Of a stretch of 64,000 nucleotides of DNA, positions 1-11,559 are shown in pieces; within the stretch, counting starts at the first letter, position 1; each line of letters begins with the position of its first letter. Source of the DNA: Diadema setosum (lineage: Eukaryota; Echinodermata; Echinoidea; Diadematoida; Diadematidae); the NCBI RefSeq assembly GCF_964275005.1, contig NC_092706.1, positions 8,969,644 to 9,033,643 on the forward strand, written 5' to 3'. A program made the position numbers and the translations under genes. The notes beneath the pieces were generated by a model. That model had not been told where the DNA came from. It saw only the letters and a program-made list of their open reading frames with translations, and ran no database searches.

Positions 1-490
1 TTCTTGAGTTTTATTTACAGAGAAGGAAAAGGGTGTATACAGCTTTTGTTGATTATAAAAAAAGCATTCGATTTGGTTGATAGATCTTCACTCTGGTTGA
101 AATTGTTTAATCATGGAATTAATGGTAAATTACTCCTGGTCGTTAAGGATATCTATAGAAAGTCGAAATCCTGCGTTTCTTATAACAATTCTAAATCAGA
201 TTTTTTTAAGAGTAACATAGGTGTAAAACAAGGCGAGAATTTATCACCAATATCATTTTCGTTGTATCTAAACGACTTTTCGTCATTTCTGTCTCAGAGA
301 TGCCCTGGCCTGGATTCTCTTCCGTCAGGTATCAATGAAACTTGTTCTACCGAAGAACATATATTTGTTGATTTATTCACATTACTATATGCAGATGATA
401 CGATTGTGTTGGCTGAAAATGCTGAGGAACTCCAGTTAGCTCTTTATGCTTTATTTGATTATTGCCAATTGTGGCATCTGACCTTTAATA
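1..490 (+). pseudogene. Non-LTR retrotransposon (LINE) reverse transcriptase, 5' fragment
   Basis: Reverse transcriptase of a non-LTR retrotransposon, which copies element RNA at a nicked target. The visible part covers the palm: an AFDLVDRSSLW block, the GVKQGENLSPISFSLYLNDF block, and the catalytic YADD box followed by TIVLAE. It enters the window already inside the RT domain. A run of seven A near position 55-62 shifts the frame relative to the upstream TAFVDYK-like block, so the copy is dead. The reading breaks at 490, where a 6-kb DNA transposon is inserted, and the same protein resumes at 6,471. LINE clade is not assigned; the 3' tail at 11,873-11,906 argues for a family with a short-repeat tail rather than poly(A). 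Confidence 0.88.
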
Positions 491-656
491 CACTCTAAGA
501 AAAATTTCACTAAAAATTGAGTAAAACGGCCACATGGTCAGAATTGAGTAAAGTTTTAACCACTCTTAGTTGAGTAAAAGTTTGGTCATATTTGAGCTCC
601 TCTTTTACCCAGTGAAGAGTAAAATTTGTTTTGCTTTATTATTGAGTAATTTTATT

Positions 657-815
657 TTTACTCATTTTTGACCATGTGTCCATTTTGATCGGGGTAATGT
701 GTAAATTTGATTTTAATCCCAGATGACTATTCTGATTTTTAACCATCTTTGGCCATGTGTCCATTTTGATCGGGGTTATGTGTAAGTTCAATTTTACTCC
801 CAATTGACCATTCTG
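657..815. repeat. Two-copy tandem repeat of about 80 bp in the left subterminal region
   Basis: Two imperfect copies share the core CATGTGTCCATTTTGATCGG (near 673 and 753), each followed by GTGTAA and a TTTTACTCCC-like block. They lie just inside the left end of the 6-kb transposon and probably belong to its terminal recognition region. Confidence 0.6.
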
Positions 816-1674
816 TAGAACACGAGGAAAGTGTAAATTGTTTTTTACTTTTGTGGCAAAACAATTTTGGTCGGCCTGCTTACGTATTTGCAATGTACAA
901 TTCATTTTAAAAGTACAGTTTGATATACATGACATAAGAAACACGTGAAATGTGACTTGCACATTCACATGGTACATTTGAAGTTGACAAGGCAAGCTAG
1001 CAAGTGCATGCTACAGACCAAAAATAGTTTGCGACATAAAACCCAAATAAGTAACACATGACAAAAAAATATATCGTTATTACCTTTATTGTGAAGGTAA
1101 ACAAATATTTTTTTTGAGCTGAACTATTCATCTTCTTAGAAATAAAACATATATAACAAACATACACGAAAAGCTGGTAGTATGTTATACTTTAAACTGC
1201 ATGAAATAAGGAAAACAACAACATGGAATTCAGTTGTTACTTACAACTTATTTTTCTCTGGAACATTGATTTAGACTGTGCTTACATGCAGAGCATGTAA
1301 CATGCATGCAGAACTTTACATGGTAGAAAAAAAATAAAGCTTGCGATCAACCTGTCACAACTTTTCTTTTCCATGTAAAACTAAAATAAACTGTGATTTA
1401 TCTAAAACATCTTGTGCTATACATCACTTCCTTTCCAGTCTCTGGTAGGATTAAAGTGTAGAACCAAATGGAATGACACTCTGATTCTAGGTTTTCTCAA
1501 AGCTTCAATTACAACATTTACAACTCATTTCTCGATTTTGGTCCAATCTAAACATTTGTTATAATTTCTTGTGTTATAACACAAAAATCAAAACAAGGAT
1601 ACCCGCACAAAGTACAAGTGTTTCTTTCCTAATATATGGTCAATATCCTTCCCATGTGAAGGCACAAGTCATCT

Positions 1675-1752
1675 GTTGAGAATGAGAAGGGCGTTAAGTG
1701 GTCTTGAACACTATGGGTTTTGTGGCAACTTAACGCCCTTATCATTCTCAAC
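1675..1752. repeat. 78-bp near-perfect hairpin
   Basis: Arms of 24 nt (1,675-1,698 and 1,729-1,752) pair with a single mismatch around a loop of about 30 nt. The arm core is AGGGCGTTAAG. It could be a very small foldback element or a hairpin RNA precursor; nothing else in the sequence decides. Confidence 0.6.
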
Positions 1753-2199
1753 CGACGAAGTATTCTAACAAGATTATAGCAAGGTCAATATTTTGGTTGC
1801 TCTACATTTATATTCCAGCAAAGTCTTATATCACATAAATTGTAAACCTTGGTCTTATAGAACACCCTTTGCAAAATATATGGCCATATGAACACACATG
1901 AAATTGAGTTGTTACTTCTAAGTTCCTTTATACACTGCAACTTTATACACTGAAATAGACTATCTTTATGCATGCAGAGCTTGTACACATGTAAAATTTT
2001 ACATGATAGGAAAATAAGGCATGCAGTTGAATGATGACACTTCAAGTTATGATTTTTTCTTAACCGGTTAATGTAAACTAGCTGTAGACCCTCTCAAAGG
2101 ACAAAATAATCAATAAGTTGGTACACGTACATGATATCTAATTCTTCACATAAAGGAACCAGAAACATGTCTTCAATGGGCACAGACATAACAAGTATA

Positions 2200-2370
2200 A
2201 AGGCGCATTTATACCGTATCTGGCACGGTATCATGGCGCAGCATTAACGCGATATCTAAGCCGTGATTGGTTAATGTGTTGAACACTCTGCGCGCAGAGT
2301 AGCGCACTGACCAATCACAGACAAGATATCTTGTAAATGCTGTGCCGTGATGCCGTGTAAACGAGACTTA
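2200..2370. mobile_element. Foldback MITE inside the 6-kb transposon
   Basis: A long imperfect inverted repeat of about 80 bp per arm is centred on the palindrome TCTGCGCGCAGA near 2,287-2,298. Both arms contain a GATATCTTG/GATATCTAA block followed by GTGATTGGT, in mirrored order. This marks a non-autonomous foldback element nested in the larger transposon. Exact ends are uncertain. Confidence 0.6.
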
Positions 2371-5176
2371 ACACTGAAAATTAATCAAAATTATAATGTG
2401 GAATAAGCACCTCCAGCAGAAGGCCTCAAAGATATATTTTTGTCTGTTTCAGATTTGAAGTAAATTTGCCATTTGGGGAAATACATCACCAGAGTATATT
2501 ACACTTAGATATAGCATTCAGCTCGTCCTAACTCAACTTAAAAAAAGAAAAACAACACAACATTCACATGTAATTACAGAGGTATAATGCTGCCGTACTA
2601 TATAAGAACCTGAAATGGAATCCACGAATACACGATTATTATTATTTTTTACAACATACTGAGGTGTCTGCCCCTAACCATGAAGTTAATACCAGTCTTC
2701 AGCTGAACATTTTGTCTACTTCTTATTAAAATGGTAGTAGGCTCTGAAGGCCTTTACTGCCCCTGTTTCTCTGGTACCTGCTTCCACCCCGTAAACCACA
2801 GTGACCAAGATCACACACATGGCTCGAGCCCCTGCTGGATACTCCAGATCAAAGATCTGAAATATCTTATAGCAGAGGTCAACAGCAGATACGAGGCCCT
2901 TTCTCTCAAACACTGGCTCTCCAGAATGACGAAGCACTGAATTGGCTGGCAGACATCTTTCCCTACAGCCAGGACGAAAGGCTGGTTCCTCCCATGGTCT
3001 TTTCGGTAGGCCTCGAGACTGGTTCCTAGCTTCCTGCAAATAATAGATATAAAAAAAAGTATATCTTATCTTATGGTTCACAAAGTTTGAAAAACGAAGT
3101 TTGCTGTTTCTTCCACTATACTGGAAAGAAATAGTTTCGATCAAAAAATAAAGATCTGAAAGAAACGACTACCATCAATAGTTTCCCGTGGTGATATTTT
3201 GAAATGATTGATTTCAGTCAATATTGCTTTAGGTTAAAAGTTTGCAACACATCACCCAAATCTTTGTGATTAATACTCTACGCATTTTCCTTCCCCTGTT
3301 GGACTTGTAAGTAATCCTATATATAGTTTAATAATAGGGCCAGCGAGTTCTGGTACGGGTAAAATTCAAATGGTTACATTTCTTACCATCTTAAGCGATT
3401 CAAAGTTCACATGCCAGGACCCTATTACATAAAACTTGACATCAGTAATACCTGAAATATAACTTTGACATATAAGCTTTCAGACAAACAGATGTAAACA
3501 TTTTAGTAGCACATAACAGTTACTGGAACTTTGTATTCAATACACATTCCTTTTTGATGAAGCATCAAAGTGTTCATGTTTTGACTTGCTGTATGGAGAT
3601 GTGACCTATACTTACACAAAATTTTCAATTTTCTTCACTAATACTGCTTTTGCTACAAACATTTGACATACCTTTTGGCAGTCGATGAAACACTCTAATG
3701 ACTCTTGGAAGAGGCTCTCCCCCCTTTTTGATGACTTCTTGCCCGGGAACAGATGTGACAGCATAAGAAAACCCAGATTTGCCTTTTCTACTGTTAGTGG
3801 AGTACACAAAAAGTCTTTATTAGAATATGAAAGATTTTAGGCTACATATGTCTTCACACCACAAATCAATCCTGGCATATTTTCAATTCACATATCAGCT
3901 TTATATCTCTTCAAATTCAAGGCTTATTTTATAACCAGTGGGGGATTGGGGGCGAATAAGCCGCTGCCACCCCTTATTTGGCTGATTACACATTTTTAGT
4001 CATCACACGCAAAAAAAAAATCAACCACAGCCCCTCCCCTTTTTATGCTATTTTTTTTTCTATAGTAATCACATGAAAATACGGCAAAATTTTCGCCCGC
4101 CCCCTCCCCCTCCATCCCCTTTTAAGAATCCTGGATCGGCCTGTGATGACTTTGGATTATTATGCAGATTTGCAGACATTGCACACTGCTCTTTTATGGA
4201 AGAATTGGTGGTGTGCTTTATATTTGGGGAAGGTGCCCAATTTTAGGTTGGGGCTATAACAAAGATTTAAAAAAGGGTTAATGTGATGAGCAACAACAGA
4301 AGCCACGAACAGCAGTAGTTGGAAGTAGCTTGATTCCAGCACTTGCCTCGGTGCCAGATGTTGGAAAGAGCGCACAAGACCCTTGGTGCTGTTTTTACTG
4401 AATACACCATTTTGAAGAATGCAATGGAATAAAACACTTCTGTAAATCCTATTACATCTACATAATGAGGGATGATGAAGTGTATATCACATCATTTTAA
4501 AATCAAATGTAATGTGTTATACCGTGAACTGGGGGACGGAACAGTTGGGTGACTTTGGACAGGAATTGTTTTACTTACTTTTTTTTTTTTTGGCTGTTGT
4601 TGTTTTTTTTTTTGCAAATATTTTTGTAGGTTATGAAAGGGGGATGTGTGAATATTTGAATTACTGCACTTCTCTTGTATATTGCAAGCAGCACAATAAT
4701 GTAAGTGAAGTTGTCTGAACTGTCCAAAGTCCCCCGCCTGTCAAATGTCCCCTCAGTTTACGGTACCTATCAATAATTACACACCTTGCTGGTGAAGTCC
4801 TCATCACGTTTTTCTTGTACTCCAAATTTCACCTTCCACCTTGGAGAAATTCTGTTCCCATAGTCCAGAATGCAAGATGATACTACTGGCCACTTTGTGA
4901 AGAGAAGGTCCCCCTTTCCATCAAATAGCTTGTTGTAATCCTGCTCAATCTGCAAAGAAACAAGAAACAACATCAACAAAACATGTTTTTGCAGATATTT
5001 TGTTTTTTTGTCTGTTAATTTGCCTGTTAGATCTTGAATTCTCACCATCGTAGTTGCACAATAGTCTACTGAGTCTGAAGGAAAAGATAGCAGACAGCTA
5101 GACTATATACGGGATGTAACTTACCAGTACAATATTATTGTAGAGTTATATTCTTTTTCTACATCATTACATGTAT

Positions 5177-5310
5177 TTAGTTGAAGGTTTCAAACTGTGT
5201 CTGTTCGGCAGATTTTTGACAGTTTGGAAATGTGCCTTGAGGTAAATCTAGATACATTTTCAAAATGGCAAATTCCACAGAACAGACACAGTTTGAAGCC
5301 TTTGAACTAA
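5177..5310. mobile_element. Small MITE with about 30-bp terminal inverted repeats
   Basis: Left end TTAGTTGAAGG and right end CCTTTGAACTAA are mirrored, with a shared AAACTGTGTCTGTTC block on the inner side of each arm. About 134 bp, nested in the 6-kb transposon. Confidence 0.65.
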
Positions 5311-5515
5311 CTAGTAACACGATGTAGACTCTCCTGCATTATTCCACCTCTTTGACTTTGTTACAAAATATTTGTTGTAATCTGTGCATCCAGACCTCAT
5401 ACAAATCAAAGGCAAGCCTCAAGGCTTCAAACAAACCAGTAGACAGTAATTATCTACACTAGGCGTATAGTATAGACTATAAAGATGTCTATAACTTGTC
5501 TTACTCTACAGGCGT

Positions 5516-5669
5516 AGTCTGACAAAAGTAGATCTAACAAGTCTAAAAAGGCCCTATCTAAATTATTAAATACTAAAAAGTAAGAGTAAGAAAGTTCTTG
5601 CACTTACAGACTTTACATACATGTACTTATCACTTAGATCTAACTTATTAGATCTACTTTTGTCAGACT
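5516..5669. mobile_element. Small MITE with about 21-bp terminal inverted repeats
   Basis: Left arm AGTCTGACAAAAGTAGATCT and right arm AGATCTACTTTTGTCAGACT are exact complements. The arms enclose about 110 bp that repeats the TTAGATCTAA motif. Non-autonomous, nested in the 6-kb transposon. Confidence 0.7.
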
Positions 5670-6470
5670 TAATTGTAATTAAGTAATAATGAAAAAAAAA
5701 ATATAAAAAAATCTCCATTGGCATTGCCGGTATGAGTATTGGACCTGTGTCAGTGACTATCGACTAGGTCGAACCTGGGCCGGCCGGCCGGCCATTGAAG
5801 AGCCAGCCCCGAGGGCCGGCCGCCGAGTACATACGCTTGAAGTGCAAAACCAGCTGCTGTGCGGCGCGGGCAAGGTCAACGTAGTCGTAGGTACCACTTC
5901 CGAACCACGAACGGTACCATAAAATACAATCAAATAACTTGAAGCATCTACATTGTTAGAAAGAAATATACTGTTAATCTATACTTACTTCTAAAGTTGG
6001 GGATTTGGTCAACAAGACCCCATTGATGCAGCAAAAAAGCAACTTCGCTGTCCGCCATAATGCTTCGTCCCTGCGCTGTCGATGTCGCGTCGAAGTAGTT
6101 GCTAGTTTGGCTGGCTTTACACGCCATGCATATCATGCACGTGCGCGCGCAAGTGTAAAAGACCAGTCATCCGCGTGTTACCGTGCTTTTTACACCTAAC
6201 TTAGCAATATCGCGACTGGGCTGGCCTGGTACAGTGTAAACAGCGAGAGTGTAAAATGCAGTTTACTCCGAGTTGAGTAAGATAATGGAGCAAACCTTAC
6301 TCACGAAGAAGAGCAAAATGAAAGTATGTAAATATTGAGTAAAAAGGGATAAAAAGAACGAGTTTGCTCAATAAAGGCGAATTTACCGCTGATAAATGTG
6401 CAATCTTGCTCAATATTGAGCACTCTTGAGTTTACTTTAGCAAAATTTTACTCCATGGATTTAGAGTGTA

Positions 6471-7534
6471 CTGCTAGGACTAAAATAGTTTTTTTTTCGT
6501 GGAAAAGTTAGAACAGCTCCTACCTTTCTTTTCGGAGATGATAAAATTTGTATCTGCGATGATTATGTTTACTTAGGAACGACGTTTAATTATAATGATA
6601 ATTTTAAGAAAGCTATAAACAAGCAAGTATCCCAAGCCAAAAGAGCGTTGTACTCCATGAAAAGTAAAATTTTACCTCTTCTCCTTCCGATCGACGTAAA
6701 ACTAAAGCTATTTAAACATAAATGCCTATTTTGCTTTACGGGAGTGAGATTTGGGGTTGAAACCTTCTTTTGTAGATATTGTAAGGAACTTCTTGGATTA
6801 CATAAGCGAACTCCGAATTGTATGGTTTATGGTGAAATAGGTAAAGATAGATTGCAAAAAACAGTGACCCTTCAGATGTTAATGTTTTTGTTCACAGTAA
6901 TATGTCAAAGATAGCTCATGTTTTGTTTAATTTTCAATATGTTTTATCTGCGAGGCAAGAAAATTCGATGACATGGGTGATTAGGATAAAAGAGATATTT
7001 AACAACCTAGGTCTCACGGAAATGTGGAACAACCAAGCATCACATCTCACTTTAGCTGGCTTCAAAAGTTTAGTTAGTACCAGATTAAATGACATGTATA
7101 AACAAGAATGGCATAGGGCCCTGGTAATGTAGACAAAAATTCTCAATGTTTAAATTAGCGAATTTTTAAGCAGGATCTTCATTTTGAGAAGTACCTCCGA
7201 CACCTTAATGATTCGCAGGCAAAAATTTTTATGTAAATTCCGTTGCGCTAATCATAAACTGCCAATAGTTTCTGGAAGATACAATCAAATCCCTAGAAAC
7301 GAAAGATTTTGTACCCATTGCAATGAAGAGAAAATTGGTGATGAATCTCACTTTGTATACCTTTTTCAGTGTAGCCTTTTTAATGAACAACGAAAGATAT
7401 ACTTTAAAAAAAATTACTGGAAATACCCAAATACTATGAAGATGGATCAATTATTCAATTGTCAAAGGAGAACAGTCCTTTCCAATATAACCAAGTTTTG
7501 TAGTTATAATTATAATGACACATGTTTAGATTAC
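6471..7534 (+). pseudogene. LINE reverse transcriptase, C-terminal part, degraded
   Basis: Continuation of the protein interrupted at 490. Readable blocks are TAPTFLFGDDK, YVYLGTTFNYNDNFKKAINK and AKRALYSMKSKILPLL (6,510-6,710), then stretches ending in FCTHCNEEKIGDESHF and LFQCSLFNEQR (7,310-7,400), which resemble the Cys/His-rich tail found after the RT thumb in several LINE clades. The T-run near 6,490 shifts frame, and several stops and shifts follow (6,780-7,190). The copy is interrupted again at 7,534 by a second DNA transposon. It cannot encode an active protein. Confidence 0.8.
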
Positions 7535-7538
7535 TATA

Positions 7539-8802
7539 GGTTTTCCCGGCCAATTTCGCACTTTTTTCAGTCCAATTCCTAATTTGTGCATTCAATTTAG
7601 CAGAATTTAGCCTAGATGGCATGTTCGGTATTTCAATTTTATAATCTTTTCATTCAAATTCATTTCGGAGCATTCAAATTACATTTAACATCATTCGAAT
7701 CAGTACTTTTTCAGTTCATTTTCGTAAGACAAGCACCAATTCGCAAATCGTTCATTCAATTTAGCATGATATAGTCACGTGATCAAGTATACGCTGCGCT
7801 CGTTCATTCGAATTCATTCTTGGGCATCCAATTTCGCATTTACTGCAATCAATTTAGCAGACACGTTAAGCATTTATTCCTTTTTTTTTCCATTTTCATT
7901 CATCATAGGTAGTGTTTGCAAGCATCTTAACATTTCATTTTTCGTATTCATTCCTTATTCTGATATCACCTATGCAACAGTACTTTCAAAATATGTGTAT
8001 GCGTTTAAAATGTTGGATAGCATTATTTCATTCACAGATACATTAATCTTGTTTTGTTTTGACATTAATTGGGAGAAGGAGGTTTCTTTCATCTTGATTA
8101 TTTCTTTCATCCGCATGTTTCATTATTTTCATCTGGTGGGTGCTATATTGCGTTAATCATCATTAAGAATAAAGTTCTTGGATCGGCTCTAGCCATCAAT
8201 TTGTCAAGGTTGTTACCCTCAAATGCTTCTATGATTGTTTCCCTGTCTTCTTGAGAGATACGCCTGTATCTTACTCGTACTGCCATGACTGGACATAAGA
8301 AAGTGAAGTGATCTATGGTACTGGTGCATGTATAGTTCTGATAACATGTATAAAAGAAGAGGGGCGTTACAAAACAACAAACTTGAATTATTTAGGGTCA
8401 AAGATACCTTTGCTATATACTTAACAGTGTGTGGATGAAACAAAAATTCACCTTTAAATACGTATAAACCACGGTTCTCACCTTTTCAAAATAGAATTAA
8501 CATTACGCCAATTTGAATGAACATGTTTGGAATTTGACTGCCCATACGCGAAATTGAATGACTGAAATACCATTTTCCGCCAGTGCTGGCGAATTTGAAT
8601 GACTGAAGAGCACGTGCCAATTTGAATGCCCGTTTTACGAATTCGAAAGGCATATGTGCGAATTTCATTGATCGAAATGCTAAATTGAATGAACAAGTTG
8701 CAATTTTGAATGACAGAATGTGCAGTAACGAGGATTTTCGCTAAATTGAATGAACCTTTTATCAAATAGACTGACAAAAGTGCGAAATTGGCCGGGAAAA
8801 CC
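7539..8802. mobile_element. 1.26-kb DNA transposon with periodic subterminal repeats, TATA duplication
   Basis: Ends are GGTTTTCCCGGCCAATTTCG and its exact complement (8,783-8,802), flanked by TATA at 7,535-7,538 and 8,803-8,806. Both ends carry a run of degenerate motifs of the type GCGAAATTGAATGAC, spaced roughly 25-40 bp and inverted between the two ends (7,560-7,840 and 8,500-8,790). That arrangement resembles arrays of transposase-binding sites. The interior keeps only a 47-codon minus-strand frame that may be the first exon of a transposase. Inserted in the LINE tail. Confidence 0.78.
8143..8286 (-). pseudogene. Possible transposase first exon, copy 1 (47 codons)
   Basis: Short minus-strand frame starting MAVRVRYRRISQEDRETI and continuing IEAFEGNNLDKLM before a stop. 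The RISQEDRETIIEAFEGN stretch looks like the opening helices of the helix-turn-helix found at the start of some IS630/Tc1-like transposases. No catalytic domain follows, so this is at most a relic or one exon. Identification is by eye and weak. Confidence 0.35.
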
Positions 8803-9395
8803 TATAGTATTTTTTCCTTTTTGTAAATACTACATAAGCCTTTTTACAGGCTGTGCCTTCTTTACAATTAATTTATAACTTATTTGTCTTTCCACCCTCC
8901 CCACCATCTCTCTTCTTCTCGTTCTCGTCTCCATAATGTCCTTCATTCTTTGTTCACTTAGCGTATGAATATATTTCCGTACATGTCTTTTCGTTCTTTT
9001 TTTTTCCTGTTTCTATTTTTTTTCCTGAACCAAAAGTCACTCGTATTTCTGCGCTCGTTCATTCGAATTCATTCTTGGGCATCCAATTTCGCATTTACTG
9101 CAATCAATTTAGCAGACACGTTAAGCATTTATTCCTTTTTTTCCATTTTCATTCATCATAGGTAGTGTTTGCAAGCATCTTAACATTTCATTTTTCGTAT
9201 TCATTCCTTATTCTGATATCACCTATGCAACAGTACTTTCAAAATATGTGTATGCGTTTAAAATGTTGGATAGCATTATTTCATTCACAGATACATTAAT
9301 CTTGTTTTGTTTTGACATTAATTGGGAGAAGGAGGTTTCTTTCATCTTGATTATTTCTTTCATCCGCATGTTTCATTATTTTCATCTGGTGGGTG

Positions 9396-9539
9396 CTATA
9401 TTGCGTTAATCATCATTAAGAATAAAGTTCTTGGATCGGCTCTAGCCATCAATTTGTCAAGGTTGTTACCCTCAAATGCTTCTATGATTGTTTCCCTGTC
9501 TTCTTGAGAGATACGCCTGTATCTTACTCGTACTGCCAT
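9396..9539 (-). pseudogene. Possible transposase first exon, copy 2
   Basis: Copy of the 47-codon helix-turn-helix-like frame in tandem unit 2, with the same translation as copy 1. It exists only because of the tandem amplification. Confidence 0.33.
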
Positions 9540-10650
9540 GACTGGACATAAGAAAGTGAAGTGATCTATGGTACTGGTGCATGTATAGTTCTGATAACAT
9601 GTATAAAAGAAGAGGGGCGTTACAAAACAACAAACTTGAATTATTTAGGGTCAAAGATACCTTTGCTATATACTTAACAGTGTGTGGATGAAACAAAAAT
9701 TCACCTTTAAATACGTATAAACCACGGTTCTCACCTTTTCAAAATAGAATTAACATTACGCCAATTTGAATGAACATGTTTGGAATTTGACTGCCCATAC
9801 GCGAAATTGAATGACTGAAATACCATTTTCCGCCAGTGCTGGCGAATTTGAATGACTGAAGAGCACGTGCCAATTTGAATGCCCGTTTTACGAATTCGAA
9901 AGGCATATGTGCGAATTTCATTGATCGAAATGCTAAATTGAATGAACAAGTTGCAATTTTGAATGACAGAATGTGCAGTAACGAGGATTTTCGCTAAATT
10001 GAATGAACCTTTTATCAAATAGACTGACAAAAGTGCGAAATTGGCCGGGAAAACCTATAGTATTTTTTCCTTTTTGTAAATACTACATAAGCCTTTTTAC
10101 AGGCTGTGCCTTCTTTACAATTAATTTATAACTTATTTGTCTTTCCACCCTCCCCACCATCTCTCTTCTTCTCGTTCTCGTCTCCATAATGTCCTTCATT
10201 CTTTGTTCACTTAGCGTATGAATATATTTCCGTACATGTCTTTTCGTTCTTTTTTTTTCCTGTTTCTATTTTTTTTCCTGAACCAAAAGTCACTCGTATT
10301 TCTGCGCTCGTTCATTCGAATTCATTCTTGGGCATCCAATTTCGCATTTACTGCAATCAATTTAGCAGACACGTTAAGCATTTATTCCTTTTTTTTCCCA
10401 TTTTCATTCATCATAGGTAGTGTTTGCAAGCATCTTAACATTTCATTTTTCGTATTCATTCCTTATTCTGATATCACCTATGCAACAGTACTTTCAAAAT
10501 ATGTGTATGCGTTTAAAATGTTGGATAGCATTATTTCATTCACAGATACATTAATCTTGTTTTGTTTTGACATTAATTGGGAGAAGGAGGTTTCTTTCAT
10601 CTTGATTATTTCTTTCATCCGCATGTTTCATTATTTTCATCTGGTGGGTG

Positions 10651-10794
10651 CTATATTGCGTTAATCATCATTAAGAATAAAGTTCTTGGATCGGCTCTAG
10701 CCATCAATTCGTCAAGGTTGTTACCCTCAAATGCTTCTATGATTGTTTCCCTGTCTTCTTGAGAGATACGCCTGTATCTTACTCGTACTGCCAT
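10651..10794 (-). pseudogene. Possible transposase first exon, copy 3
   Basis: Third copy of the 47-codon frame. It differs from the other two by one substitution that changes Lys to Glu in the NNLDKLM segment. Confidence 0.33.
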
Positions 10795-11559
10795 GACTGG
10801 ACATAAGAAAGTGAAGTGATCTATGGTACTGGTGCATGTATAGTTCTGATAACATGTATAAAAGAAGAGGGGCGTTACAAAACAACAAACTTGAATTATT
10901 TAGGGTCAAAGATACCTTTGCTATATACTTAACAGTGTGTGGATGAAACAAAAATTCACCTTTAAATACGTATAAACCACGGTTCTCACCTTTTCAAAAT
11001 AGAATTAACATTACGCCAATTTGAATGAACATGTTTGGAATTTGACTGCCCATACGCGAAATTGAATGACTGAAATACCATTTTCCGCCAGTGCTGGCGA
11101 ATTTGAATGACTGAAGAGCACGTGCCAATTTGAATGCCCGTTTTACGAATTCGAAAGGCATATGTGCGAATTTCATTGATCGAAATGCTAAATTGAATGA
11201 ACAAGTTGCAATTTTGAATGACAGAATGTGCAGTAACGAGGATTTTCGCTAAATTGAATGAACCTTTTATCAAATAGACTGACAAAAGTGCGAAATTGGC
11301 CGGGAAAACCTATAGTATTTTTTCCTTTTTGTAAATACTACATAAGCCTTTTTACAGGCTGTGCCTTCTTTACAATTAATTTATAACTTATTTGTCTTTC
11401 CACCCTCCCCACCATCTCTCTTCTTCTCGTTCTCGTCTCCATAATGTCCTTCATTCTTTGTTCACTTAGCGTATGAATATATTTCCGTACATGTCTTTTC
11501 GTTCTTTTTTTTTCCTGTTTCTATTTTTTTTTCCTGAACCAAAAGTCACTCGTATTTCT

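Larger units (their letters stand above)
2716..6058 (-). pseudogene. Transposon-borne, intron-containing gene with SAM-like N terminus, degraded
   Basis: Minus-strand exons that splice plausibly. The first (6,058-5,989) starts MADSEVAFLLHQWGLVDQI, which resembles the first helices of a sterile alpha motif, and ends at a GTAAGT donor. Others are 4,949-4,785 (DYNKLFDGKGDLLFTKWP), 3,790-3,672 (LGFLMLSHLFPGKK) and 3,029/3,033-2,716 (QPFVLAVGKDVCQPIQCF, then AVDLCYKIFQIFDLEYP). The block order recalls uncharacterised SAMD3-like proteins annotated in fish and invertebrates; that is recall, not a search result. One or more exons between 5,000 and 5,980 are unidentified. In the last exon the conserved reading changes frame near 2,900-2,915, so the copy looks broken. 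It lies wholly inside the 6-kb transposon and is probably its cargo or a second transposition protein. Confidence 0.5.
491..6468. mobile_element. 6-kb DNA transposon inserted in the LINE, TA target duplication
   Basis: The element begins CACTCTAA and ends TTAGAGTG, a perfect 8-bp terminal inverted repeat. It is flanked by TA on both sides (489-490 and 6,469-6,470). Removing it with one TA rejoins the LINE reading frame as LTFN-TARTKIV, which pins the boundaries. Beyond 8 bp the ends match only loosely, but both carry many GAGTAAA/TTTACTC motifs (about 515-660 and 6,250-6,455), likely transposase-binding sequence. The interior holds a broken minus-strand gene with a SAM-like start and several smaller foldback elements. 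A TA duplication fits the Tc1/mariner-IS630 group, but no DDE transposase was recognised, so the superfamily is open. Confidence 0.8.
7796..11559. repeat. Three-unit tandem array, about 1,254-bp period
   Basis: Units at 7,796-9,050, 9,051-10,303 and 10,304-11,559 are nearly identical over their whole length, differing by T-run lengths and an occasional substitution such as AATTTGTC/AATTCGTC in unit 3. Each unit contains most of the 1.26-kb transposon plus about 250 bp of LINE 3' tail. At each internal junction LINE tail ending TATTTCT runs directly into transposon sequence GCGCTCGTTC. The original flanks are CGCT before unit 1 and TATTTCT then TTTGTTAATTC after unit 3, so only about 2 bp (CT) are shared at the breakpoint. 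Confidence 0.92.

Noticed and set aside
8478..11285. Repeated 60-99-codon minus-strand frames in the tandem array
   Set aside because: They are translations of the AT-rich subterminal motif array and exist in three copies only because of the triplication.
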